The notes beneath the pieces were generated by a model that saw nothing but the letters and a program-made list of their open reading frames with translations, was not told where the DNA came from and did no database searches. Positions 27,471 through 35,457 of a stretch of 64,000 nucleotides of DNA are shown here, piece after piece; position 1 is the first letter of the stretch, and every line of letters starts with the position of its first letter. This DNA is from Anianabacter salinae (GTDB lineage: Bacteria; Pseudomonadota; Alphaproteobacteria; Rhodobacterales; Rhodobacteraceae). Location: contig NZ_JAHQZS010000001.1 in the NCBI RefSeq assembly GCF_019061145.1, positions 372,001-436,000 of the forward strand, in the 5' to 3' direction. The translations under genes and the position numbers were made by a program.

Positions 27471-27821
27471 TGAGTCCATCTCCTCCTTCTGGACAATTCT
27501 TTTTTAATTCTTGTCGAGGCCCGCAGTCGGGGGCGGCGAAAGCTTTGCGCGCAACCATCCACAGGCAACTCTTCGGGAACCCTATGGACTAGCCTGCGTT
27601 TCGGCAAGATGCTTGTCCGCTGTGTGGAACCCAACAGTGTTGCACCAGTGTTGCTCTTGCTCGCAGACCTATCCGAACGGATGGGAATTCTCGGTCAGGT
27701 TTCTTGTTCCTCGCCATCAGGTTGCTCGTCTGCCGCTCGCTTGAGCATTGGCCCAGCATCTGGGCGGCCTGCGCAATCCCTGCCGACATGATTGCTAAGC
27801 CGTTGATTCGCGTCATTGCCT
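27471..27821. other. Intergenic region upstream of the TRAP operon
   Basis: About 350 bp without a gene I can support. It must contain the promoter of the minus-strand TRAP operon. A tandem pair of CAGTGTTGC words occurs at 27635-27643 and 27646-27654 (11-bp period), a possible regulator site. A 78-codon open frame on the minus strand has no recognisable features. Confidence 0.35.
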
Positions 27822-28379
27822 TCATTCAGGGTCCGGCGCTTCGGCCCGCTCGGTCATTCCGTAGTCCCGCGTGATGGCATAGATCCGGCCAGCTTCGGTG
27901 CCCGGATGACCTGCGACGATGGCGCGCGCCTCGGGCAGGCTGGACGCTGCCGCGACCGACAGGAAATGCCCCGGCCGCGTGACGCTTTCGAAATGGCGCA
28001 TGTCCTGCGTGGAGGGCGTAGCGGGGGCGATGGCGCTGCGCAGGGTTACGACGAACCGCGCGCTCGTTGAGTCCTCGGCGCGGCTGTCCAGGTCGATCAG
28101 GGGGCCGATCCGGATGCGGTATTCCTCGAAATGGACAGAGCGGCCTGCAACCTGGGACTTGCGATGCTCGCGGTCGCGCCGCCATGCAAGGATCGCCGCC
28201 TCGTCGCGCCAGTGCTGGTGCGACAGGATCGCCTGCGGATCGTCCAGCCGCCGGAACCGTTCCAGATCCAGCAGGCCATCGTGACGGGCAAGGTGCGGGC
28301 GCAGCCGATCGACATGGGCAAAGTAGTGGTCCAGATGGCCCGGTTTAGGCCGCATGTCGAAGAACAGGGCGAGGGTCAT
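27822..28379 (-). CDS. Small protein with antibiotic-biosynthesis-monooxygenase-like (dimeric alpha/beta barrel) domain
   Basis: A 185-residue cytoplasmic protein. The N-terminal ~95 residues (MTLALFFDMRPKPGHLDHYF, then LDLERFRRLDDP, LSHQHWRDEAAILAWRRDRE) match the pattern of ABM/YgiN-like domains, which act as small monooxygenases or haem-degrading or sensing proteins. The second half is unfamiliar. I placed the start at 28379, where AAGGA lies 7 nt upstream; a longer frame to 28442 lacks a ribosome site. It follows the histidine kinase gene by 69 bp on the same strand and may belong to that operon. Function unknown. Confidence 0.65.
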   Translation of the reverse strand: MTLALFFDMRPKPGHLDHYFAHVDRLRPHLARHDGLLDLERFRRLDDPQAILSHQHWRDEAAILAWRRDREHRKSQVAGRSVHFEEYRIRIGPLIDLDSRAEDSTSARFVVTLRSAIAPATPSTQDMRHFESVTRPGHFLSVAAASSLPEARAIVAGHPGTEAGRIYAITRDYGMTERAEAPDPE

Positions 28380-28448
28380 GGCGCGTGGTCCTTGGTGCGT
28401 GTCTGGCGCGCCGTGAATACCGCGCGCCGAGGGTTGGCGCAAAGCGGG

Positions 28449-30962
28449 CTATTCGGCGGCATCGCGCCCCTCGAAGATATCCTCGGTCACCGCCGCGACT
28501 GCCTCGGCCAGCCGTTCGGCGGCGTCCATCGGCGCCCTGTCCGCGTCCGGCCCGTGGCCCGGCTTTCCGAAGGCCAGCTCCGCGTCGATGGCGGCCTGTG
28601 CGACGTGCGCAAACCCCAACGCCCCGGCAGAGCCCGCCAGCAGATGCGCTGCCGCGGCCCGGGTTGCGTCGTCTGCCCCGTCGTCGAGAACCTGTGACAC
28701 CAGGTCCCGCGCTTCGGCCCTGAACCGGACCACCAGCGCCTTGCGCGCGTCTGCGCCGATGATTTCGTCCACATCGTCGGTTCCCGCCACGGCGTGCCGA
28801 AGCGGCGCGAACCCGGCGCCGTGCGGATCGCGGCAGGTCTCGCGCAGCGTATCAAGACGCACCGGCTTGAGCATCACGCCGGTCAGCCCAAAGGCGCGGA
28901 ACCGCTCGATCTCTTCTGGAAGGGCGTGCGCTGTGACGGCAAGGATCGGGGCGTCGGCGGAAAGCCCTGACTTGCGTATCAGCTGGGCGGCGGTGCATCC
29001 GTCCATCACCGGCATCGCCACGTCCATCAGGATCAGGTCATAGGCGTGTTCCCCCGCCAACGTCACCGCCTGCTGTCCGTCCCCGGCTTCGACCACGACA
29101 TGCCCGTCCAGTTCCAGCATGTCGCGCAGCACGCTGCGCCCGATCTCGTTGTCGTCCGCCAGAAGGATCGTGCGCATCGGCATGTCCTTGGCAGCGGCGG
29201 GCTCATACGGGCCGGTCTCGGTGCCGACTTCCGGCGTCAGGACCGGCAGGTCTAGCCAGAACGTGCTGCCCTTGCCAAGGGTGCTGTCCACGCCGATCTC
29301 GCCGCCAAGAACGCGCGCAAGGCGCCGAGCGATGCCAAGCCCAAGGCCGGTGCCCGCGATCTCGCCGTGGTGCGACCGGGGGCTGGTCTCGAAATCGTCG
29401 AAAATCCGCTCGATCCTGTCGGGATCGATGCCGCGCCCGGTGTCGGTGATGCGGATGCGCAGGATCGTGCCTGCGTCGGCGCCGACCTCTTCGGCGGTCA
29501 ACTCGATCACGCCGCCCCTTGTGAACTTTACCGCGTTGCCCAGAAGGTTGGACAGCACGCGCCGCAGCTTGTTCGGATCGGTCAGGATGTGGTCGCGCGG
29601 CGGTCCGATCCAGCGCCAGCCAATCTGGTTCTCCGCCGTCGCCGCCAGATCGCACTGGCCGCGCACGGCGTCCTCCAGCAGCGCCGACAGATCGACCGGC
29701 TCCAACTCGCGGCGCATGTGCCCGGCGTCGTGGCGGGCGACATCCAGAACATCCTCGACATGGTTCAAAAGCAGACGGCCCGAGGTTTCCATGTTCTCGG
29801 CATAGCGCGCCTGTTCCGTGCCAAGTCGTGTCTGCAGCAACAGCGCCAGCGACCCGAGCAGCCCGTGCAGCGGCGTGCGTATCTCGTGGCTCATCATGGC
29901 AACGAAATCGGTCTTGGCGCGTTCCGTGGCAATGGCCTGATCGCGCGCACTGACCAGCGCGTTCTCTGCCCGCAACTGGATCGAGATGTCGCGGACGAAC
30001 ACCACATAGATGTCGCTGTTCTCAAGCCGGGCGCGTTGCAACGAGAATTCGGCGGGAAACCGGGCACCATCGGTCGTGAGGCCGGACAGCCGAATGCGGC
30101 CGCGCCCCGCAAGATGGGCAAGCGCGGCCTGTTCGTCCCGCACCGGCCCGGTGTCGGCCACCAGGATATCCGACAACCGCTTGCCGTAAAGCTCGGGTTC
30201 GGTCTGGCCGAACATCGCAACCGCAGCGGCGTTTGCCGTCCTGATCCGTCCCATGCTGTCAGTCACTAGGATCGCGTCGAGCGACGTGGCGACCACCGTG
30301 CGCAACCTGTTTGACGTCTCTTGCAGCACGCGCGCCCGCGACTGCGAACTCATCAGAACGCGCACAAGGATGATGGCGACGGCGACAAGAACCAACAGCA
30401 CGGTGCCGATCACGAGGGCCAGAAGCTGCAAGGTGTTCGAAAGGTTGGTCCGGCGCACTTGCGACAGCGCGACGGAATACGCCTGTCCCTCGACGGCGAC
30501 GGCGCGAACGTCAGCCTCTGCGGTGCGGATCAGTGCGTTCAGGGTGTCAAGCTGCCCGCGCAGCACCGCGTCGGGTGCGTCGATGATCGGCACGGCCTGT
30601 GTCAGAAAGGCATGCACGTCGTCCAGCGCGGATTCGAACACCGGATCGGTGGGCACCGGGCGGTAGCGCGGGCTGTCCGTCACGATGTCGACGCGGCTGT
30701 AGAAGATGTCGAAGTTGGTGCGCACCTCGTTCAGATCGAAGCTTGGATCAAGCGCCGCCTCCAGCCCGGAGCTTCTGAGGCGGCCGAATTCCACGTCAAG
30801 CTGGGCGACGGACCAGACCGTGCTGTCGGTCGAGGCTGTGCCGAGTGTGCGCAATTCGCGCTGCACGTCGCTGGCCAGCGTGACCAGCACGCTGAGGGCC
30901 GCGACCAGGGCGGTCATGGCCAGCACGGGCTTCCAGAAGGTGACGTGCAGGGGCGGCATCAT
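28449..30962 (-). CDS. Hybrid sensor histidine kinase (PAS-HisKA-HATPase-REC-Hpt)
   Basis: An 837-residue membrane kinase. Helices at about 12-30 and 177-203 flank a ~145-residue periplasmic sensor domain. A PAS domain follows at about 218-330, then HisKA with His359 in MMSHEIRTPLHG, the N box NLLGNAVKF (472-480), and ATPase glycine boxes DTGRGI and GTGLGLGI. A receiver domain (about 597-705) has phosphoacceptor Asp647 in LILMDVAMPVMDG. A C-terminal Hpt domain has His773 in HLLAGSAGALG, where the Lys usual in HxLKG is Ala. This is a full phosphorelay in one chain. The likely final acceptor is the NarL-type regulator at 31784, encoded divergently beyond the exported small protein gene. Confidence 0.93.
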   Translation of the reverse strand: MMPPLHVTFWKPVLAMTALVAALSVLVTLASDVQRELRTLGTASTDSTVWSVAQLDVEFGRLRSSGLEAALDPSFDLNEVRTNFDIFYSRVDIVTDSPRYRPVPTDPVFESALDDVHAFLTQAVPIIDAPDAVLRGQLDTLNALIRTAEADVRAVAVEGQAYSVALSQVRRTNLSNTLQLLALVIGTVLLVLVAVAIILVRVLMSSQSRARVLQETSNRLRTVVATSLDAILVTDSMGRIRTANAAAVAMFGQTEPELYGKRLSDILVADTGPVRDEQAALAHLAGRGRIRLSGLTTDGARFPAEFSLQRARLENSDIYVVFVRDISIQLRAENALVSARDQAIATERAKTDFVAMMSHEIRTPLHGLLGSLALLLQTRLGTEQARYAENMETSGRLLLNHVEDVLDVARHDAGHMRRELEPVDLSALLEDAVRGQCDLAATAENQIGWRWIGPPRDHILTDPNKLRRVLSNLLGNAVKFTRGGVIELTAEEVGADAGTILRIRITDTGRGIDPDRIERIFDDFETSPRSHHGEIAGTGLGLGIARRLARVLGGEIGVDSTLGKGSTFWLDLPVLTPEVGTETGPYEPAAAKDMPMRTILLADDNEIGRSVLRDMLELDGHVVVEAGDGQQAVTLAGEHAYDLILMDVAMPVMDGCTAAQLIRKSGLSADAPILAVTAHALPEEIERFRAFGLTGVMLKPVRLDTLRETCRDPHGAGFAPLRHAVAGTDDVDEIIGADARKALVVRFRAEARDLVSQVLDDGADDATRAAAAHLLAGSAGALGFAHVAQAAIDAELAFGKPGHGPDADRAPMDAAERLAEAVAAVTEDIFEGRDAAE

Positions 30963-31000
30963 TCATGCAGCAGACGCGGCGGCGCGCAGCCGGTCAAGCC

Positions 31001-31567
31001 TCAGGGCAGGATCCTGAGACGGTCAAGCTGCCAGATGCTGCGTTGGTAGACCAGTTCGGTCCTGTAGGAGTCATCGAGGTCGTAGGGGTAGACCACCCAA
31101 AGCGGACCCTTGTCGCGCACGGACATCGCACCGCCATTGCGTTCATAGGCGATGATTGGCGCGTCAGGCCCGATCTCGTCAAAGGGAATATCGACGGAAT
31201 AGTCGTTCAGCGCGACCGCCTTGATAAGACGGCCCTCGATGCCGAAATGCGCCAGAAGCTCGGCCAGCGCCACGCCGGTAAACGTCTGCTCACCCGCCGT
31301 CCAGATCGTCGTCGTTGTGAAACTGTGTTCCGGCAATGCCTCGAGCATGGCGCGGTCAAAGACGATGGACGTCGAATCGGATCGGCTGGTTTCGGGCAGA
31401 TCAAGCTCGCCCGAGACTGTCAGAAGGATGTCGTCCTCGGAGATAGGCATCCCCAGAAGGGCGTCGAGCCCGGCTGCCCCCGCTGCCGGACTCGACTGCC
31501 CGAGATACGCCGCAAAAATAGCGGTGCAAAGCGCCCTCGGGATGCAATTAAGCGTGACCATGACCAT
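31001..31567 (-). CDS. Exported SUOX/molybdopterin-binding-fold protein
   Basis: A 188-residue protein with a signal peptide (MVMVTLNCIPRALCTAIFAA) and a mature part similar to the oxidoreductase molybdopterin-binding fold: ILLTVSGELDL, FTGVALAELLAHFGIEG, IKAVALNDYSVDIPFDEI, then GPLWVVYPYDL near the end. The mature sequence contains no cysteine, so the Mo-ligating Cys of true sulfite oxidases is missing and enzymatic activity is doubtful. I chose the ATG at 31567, which has TAGGAG 8 nt upstream, over the one at 31606. It lies 38 bp upstream of the hybrid kinase gene on the same strand, so it may be a periplasmic partner of its sensor domain. Confidence 0.7.
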   Translation of the reverse strand: MVMVTLNCIPRALCTAIFAAYLGQSSPAAGAAGLDALLGMPISEDDILLTVSGELDLPETSRSDSTSIVFDRAMLEALPEHSFTTTTIWTAGEQTFTGVALAELLAHFGIEGRLIKAVALNDYSVDIPFDEIGPDAPIIAYERNGGAMSVRDKGPLWVVYPYDLDDSYRTELVYQRSIWQLDRLRILP

Positions 31568-31643
31568 GCCTGGCGCTCCTAGACGCAAGAAGTTGATACG
31601 CGGCAATGACGCTTTGCGTCAGGTTGTTTTTGGGATAGGATCA

Positions 31644-31657
31644 TACCCGAACGGGTA
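31644..31657. promoter_or_regulatory. Palindrome in the divergent spacer of the two-component locus
   Basis: TACCCG-AA-CGGGTA, 6-bp perfect arms, between the exported-protein gene and the response-regulator gene. A candidate site for the NarL-type regulator or another dimer. Inference only. Confidence 0.4.
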
Positions 31658-31783
31658 GACACCTATGCGGATAGAAGCGTGTCTGCCATCCATTCGTAGC
31701 CTATCCGGCGTCGACAACCCATGTCGTCTGGCTAAAGTGCCCGAGTGAAACGAAATATCGTACCAAGAGTGATCGGCCTCCCC

Positions 31784-32392
31784 ATGCGTATCCTGATCGC
31801 CGATGACCACGAATTGCTGCGCGATACCCTTTTGCTGTACCTTCGAGGCGCCGGATACGTCGTTGTCGATGTCGGGTCGCTCGATGATGCGATCCTGCGG
31901 CTAGAGGACGAGCATTTCGATATCGTGCTGCTCGACTTCAACATGCCGGGCATGGCTGGGCTGGACGGTCTGGGACGGGCGCTCGCCCTTGGCAAAGATG
32001 CGAGGATCGCGCTGATTTCCGGCGTCGCGCGCCGCGAGACCGCAGAACAGGCGCTGGCGATGGGCGCGGCGGGGTTCCTGCCCAAGACGCTTTCGGCCAA
32101 GTCCTTCGTCAACGCGGTGCAGTTCATGGCTCTGGGCGAGCAGTTCGCGCCGATCGATTTCATGACGGCGCCGGACGACATTATCGATCATCCCTTCGCC
32201 GACAAGCTGAGCCGCCGCGAGATGCAGGTGCTCAAGGGCCTGACCGAAGGCAAGTCGAACAAAGAGATCGCGCGCGATCTCGACATTCAGGAACCCACGG
32301 TCAAGCTGCACGTCAAGACGCTTTACAAGAAGGTCGGCGCCGCCAACCGGACACAGGCGGCGATGATCGCGCGCGACGCCGGAGTGTTCTGA
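31784..32392 (+). CDS. NarL/LuxR-family response regulator
   Basis: A 202-residue two-domain regulator. The receiver starts MRILIADDHELL, with the acidic pair at Asp8/Asp9 and the phosphoacceptor Asp in IVLLDFNMPG. A Lys in LPKTLSAKS completes the site. The GerE-type helix-turn-helix runs through LSRREMQVLKGLTEGKSNKE to VKLHVKTLYKKVGA. I prefer the ATG at 31784, where the receiver fold begins; a GTG at 31745 would add 13 residues not typical of the family. It is divergent from the exported protein and hybrid kinase, its probable partners. Confidence 0.9.
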   Translation: MRILIADDHELLRDTLLLYLRGAGYVVVDVGSLDDAILRLEDEHFDIVLLDFNMPGMAGLDGLGRALALGKDARIALISGVARRETAEQALAMGAAGFLPKTLSAKSFVNAVQFMALGEQFAPIDFMTAPDDIIDHPFADKLSRREMQVLKGLTEGKSNKEIARDLDIQEPTVKLHVKTLYKKVGAANRTQAAMIARDAGVF

Positions 32393-32452
32393 GCACTGGA
32401 CCTTCCCGTGTCGCTCGGGTCTGCTGAGGCCAAGGGCAAGACAGGGGGCGAC

Positions 32453-34147
32453 ATGGCCGATCTCGAAACACGCATTGCGCAGGGGCGCGGCGATCTGCCT
32501 GCCGACTTGGTGCTGCGTGGCGGCAGGGTGCTGGACCTGATCACCGGCGATCTTCTGGACGGGGACGTGGCGATCTGCGGCGATACCATCGTCGGCACCT
32601 GCGACGACTACGATGCGGCGCGCATTGTCGATGTCTCCGGCCTGATCCTTGCGCCCGGCTTCATCGACACGCACCTGCACGTCGAATCGAGCCTCGTGAC
32701 CCCGCTTGAATTCGACCGCTGCGTGACGCCGCGCGGGGTGACGACGGCGATCTGTGACCCGCACGAAATCGCCAATGTCATCGGCGCGGACGGTATCCGC
32801 TATTTCCAGCGCGCGTCCGAGCTGACGATGATGGACCTGCGGGTGCAGCTGTCGTCCTGCGTGCCGTCCACACATATGGAAACGGCGGGGGCCGAGTTGT
32901 CGGCAGGCGATCTGGCCGCGCTGATGGGGCATCCGTCCGGCATCGGTCTGGCCGAGTTCATGAACTATCCCGGCGTGATCCACCGCGACCCGCAGGCGAT
33001 GGCGAAACTGGCGCTGTTCGAGGGTGGGCATATCGACGGGCATTGCCCGCTTCTGTCGGGCCGCGACCTGAACGCCTATATCGCCGCAGGCATCCGCACG
33101 GAACACGAGGCGACCAGCGCCGCCGAGGCGCGGGAAAAGCTGCAAAAGGGGATGCGCGTGCTGATCCGCGAAGGGTCGGTGTCCAAGGACCTGCACGCCC
33201 TGCAACCGCTGCTGACCGAGCGCACCGCGCCCTACATGTGCCTGTGCACGGACGATCGGAACCCGCTCGACATCGGCGAGCATGGGCACCTCGACTACAT
33301 GATCCGCGAACTGATCCGGCTGGGCACGCCTCCGCTGGCCGCCTACCGCGCCGCCAGCCTGTCGGCGGCCGAAGCGTTCGGGCTCAAGGATCGCGGGCTT
33401 ATCGCGCCTGGAAAACGGGCGGACATCGTCGCTATCGGCAGTCTGGAAGACTGCGATGCGCGCATGGTCCTCGCCGGGGGCATCGAGGTGACGGACGCAG
33501 CCTTTGCCGCGCGCGGCGCGCTCGATCCGGTCGGGCGGCTGTCGGTCAAGGCTCCGGCGGTGACGGCCCGGTCGTTCCGCAACGGCGGCAACCGCGAGGA
33601 AACGCCCGTCATCGGCATCCGCGAGGGCCAGATCCTGACCGATCATCTGACCGAGACGATCGCCATCGAGGATGGTGACAAATGCCCTGATCCCGCCCGC
33701 GATCTGGTCCGCATCGCCGTGGTCGAACGACACGGGCGCAACGGCAACATCGCCACAGGCTTCGTGCGTGGCTTTGGGCTGAAGGCGGGGGCCATCGCGT
33801 CGACCGTGTGCCATGACCACCACAACATCGCCTGCGTCGGCATCGACTATGGCGACATGGCCACCGCAGCGAACCGCCTGGCCGAGATCGAGGGCGGCTT
33901 CGTCGTGGTACGGGATGGCGTAGTTCTGGCGGAACTGGCGCTTCCGGTCGCGGGGCTGATGAGCCTCGAGCCGTTCGAGACGGTGCGCGACGGTCTGCGC
34001 GATCTGCGCGCTGCCGCGACCGGCCTTGGTGTCACGCTGGAAGAGCCGTTCCTGCAGCTTGCCTTCCTCGCGCTGCCGGTGATCCCGAGCCTCAAGATAA
34101 CCGACCGCGGGCTGGTCGATGTGATGAGATTCGAGATCATCGGATGA
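32453..34147 (+). CDS. ade: Adenine deaminase
   Basis: A 564-residue metal-dependent amidohydrolase converting adenine to hypoxanthine and ammonia. After the N-terminal beta-sandwich strands ([17 protein letters not shown]), [14 protein letters not shown] (about 67-80) carries the HxH metal site. [21 protein letters not shown] and [10 protein letters not shown] supply further metal ligands and the catalytic Asp. The C-terminal half has [11 protein letters not shown], characteristic of Ade rather than other amidohydrolases. An AGGGGG site precedes the ATG at 32453; the GTG at 32408 adds a leader not seen in the family. The stop overlaps the next start as ATGA. Confidence 0.93.
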   Translation: MADLETRIAQGRGDLPADLVLRGGRVLDLITGDLLDGDVAICGDTIVGTCDDYDAARIVDVSGLILAPGFIDTHLHVESSLVTPLEFDRCVTPRGVTTAICDPHEIANVIGADGIRYFQRASELTMMDLRVQLSSCVPSTHMETAGAELSAGDLAALMGHPSGIGLAEFMNYPGVIHRDPQAMAKLALFEGGHIDGHCPLLSGRDLNAYIAAGIRTEHEATSAAEAREKLQKGMRVLIREGSVSKDLHALQPLLTERTAPYMCLCTDDRNPLDIGEHGHLDYMIRELIRLGTPPLAAYRAASLSAAEAFGLKDRGLIAPGKRADIVAIGSLEDCDARMVLAGGIEVTDAAFAARGALDPVGRLSVKAPAVTARSFRNGGNREETPVIGIREGQILTDHLTETIAIEDGDKCPDPARDLVRIAVVERHGRNGNIATGFVRGFGLKAGAIASTVCHDHHNIACVGIDYGDMATAANRLAEIEGGFVVVRDGVVLAELALPVAGLMSLEPFETVRDGLRDLRAAATGLGVTLEEPFLQLAFLALPVIPSLKITDRGLVDVMRFEIIG

Positions 34148-35442
34148 AGGGGCACACCTTGCCAGAGCGATACACCTCGCGCATCGAAGGGATGCGCAGC
34201 CTGACCCCCGAGCAGCGTCTTGACGCGATTGCCGAGGCGGCTGGGCTTTCAGACGACGAGCGCGCGGTGGTGTCGGGCGACACGGGCCTGCCCCTGCAGC
34301 TTGCCGACGGGATGATCGAGAATGTCATCGGCACCTTTGATCTGCCGCTGGGCGTGGCGACGAATTTCGTGGTGAATGGCAAGGACTACCTTGTTCCGAT
34401 GGCTGTCGAGGAGCCGTCGGTCGTCGCGGCAGCGTCCTACATGGCGCGGATCGCGCGCGATCATGGCGGCTTTCACGCGCAGGCCGACAGGCCCCTGATG
34501 CGGGCGCAGGTTCAGGTGCTTGGCGTGCCCGATCCCAATGCCGCACGGCACCGGCTGCTGGCTGAACGACAAGCGCTGATCGCGGCGGCGAATTCCCGCG
34601 ACAAGGTCCTGACCGATCTGGGCGGCGGCTGCATCGACATCGAGGTGCATACCTTCCCCGAAACCGCCGTCGGGCCGATGGTCGTCATGCACCTGATCGT
34701 CGATGTGCGCGACGCGATGGGCGCGAACACCGTCAACACGATGGCCGAGTTTCTGGCCCCGCAGGTCGAGGCGATCACCGGCGGCAAGGTGCGGCTGCGC
34801 ATCCTGTCGAACCTGGCCGACCTGCGGCTGGTGCGCGCGCGGGTCGAGTTGCCCGCCGCGGCGCTGACAACCGACGCGCTGGACGGGGCAGAGGTTGCTC
34901 AAGGCATGGTCGAAGCCTGCGTGCTGGCGCAGATCGACCCCTACCGCGCCGCCACCCACAACAAGGGCATCATGAACGGCATCGATCCCGTGGTGGTCGC
35001 TACCGGCAACGACTGGCGCGCGATCGAGGCGGGGGCACATGCCTATGCGGCGCGGTCAGGTCGCTACACCGCGCTGACGGCGTGGGAGAGGCGCGCGGAT
35101 GGCGGGCTGGTTGGCACCATCGAACTGCCCATGGCGCTTGGCCTCGTGGGCGGCGCCACGCGCACGCATCCGGCAGCGCGCGCGGCGCTGAAACTGCTCG
35201 CCGTGGATAGCGCGGCGGAACTGGCCGAGGTCACGGCTGCGGTCGGTCTTGCGCAGAACATGGCGGCGCTGCGTGCGCTGGCGACCGAGGGCATCCAGCG
35301 CGGGCACATGGCGCTTCACGCCCGCAACATCGCCATTACGGCCGGGGCCACGGGGGGCGAAGTCGACCGCATTGCCCGGGCGCTCGTGGCCGAGCGTGAC
35401 ATCACCGTGACCCGCGCGAAAGAGCTGCTTGCGGGTAGCTAG
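34144..35442 (+). CDS. mvaA: Class II hydroxymethylglutaryl-CoA reductase
   Basis: A 432-residue class II (Pseudomonas mevalonii-type) HMG-CoA reductase, which interconverts mevalonate and HMG-CoA with NAD(H) or NADP(H). Seen motifs: [17 protein letters not shown] (59-75), the catalytic Glu in [10 protein letters not shown] (89-98), the cofactor region [11 protein letters not shown] (190-200), Lys274 in [11 protein letters not shown], Asp290 in [12 protein letters not shown], and the C-terminal His in [12 protein letters not shown] (386-397). All four catalytic positions appear present. ATGA overlap with ade implies coupled translation. No other mevalonate-pathway gene lies in the window, so direction (biosynthetic or catabolic) is open. 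Confidence 0.93.
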   Translation: MKGHTLPERYTSRIEGMRSLTPEQRLDAIAEAAGLSDDERAVVSGDTGLPLQLADGMIENVIGTFDLPLGVATNFVVNGKDYLVPMAVEEPSVVAAASYMARIARDHGGFHAQADRPLMRAQVQVLGVPDPNAARHRLLAERQALIAAANSRDKVLTDLGGGCIDIEVHTFPETAVGPMVVMHLIVDVRDAMGANTVNTMAEFLAPQVEAITGGKVRLRILSNLADLRLVRARVELPAAALTTDALDGAEVAQGMVEACVLAQIDPYRAATHNKGIMNGIDPVVVATGNDWRAIEAGAHAYAARSGRYTALTAWERRADGGLVGTIELPMALGLVGGATRTHPAARAALKLLAVDSAAELAEVTAAVGLAQNMAALRALATEGIQRGHMALHARNIAITAGATGGEVDRIARALVAERDITVTRAKELLAGS

Positions 35443-35457
35443 CTGGGCCTGCCGCCG

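Noticed and set aside
27589-27825. A 78-codon minus-strand frame upstream of the TRAP operon
   Set aside because: No ribosome site, no recognisable features, unusual composition for a gene here.
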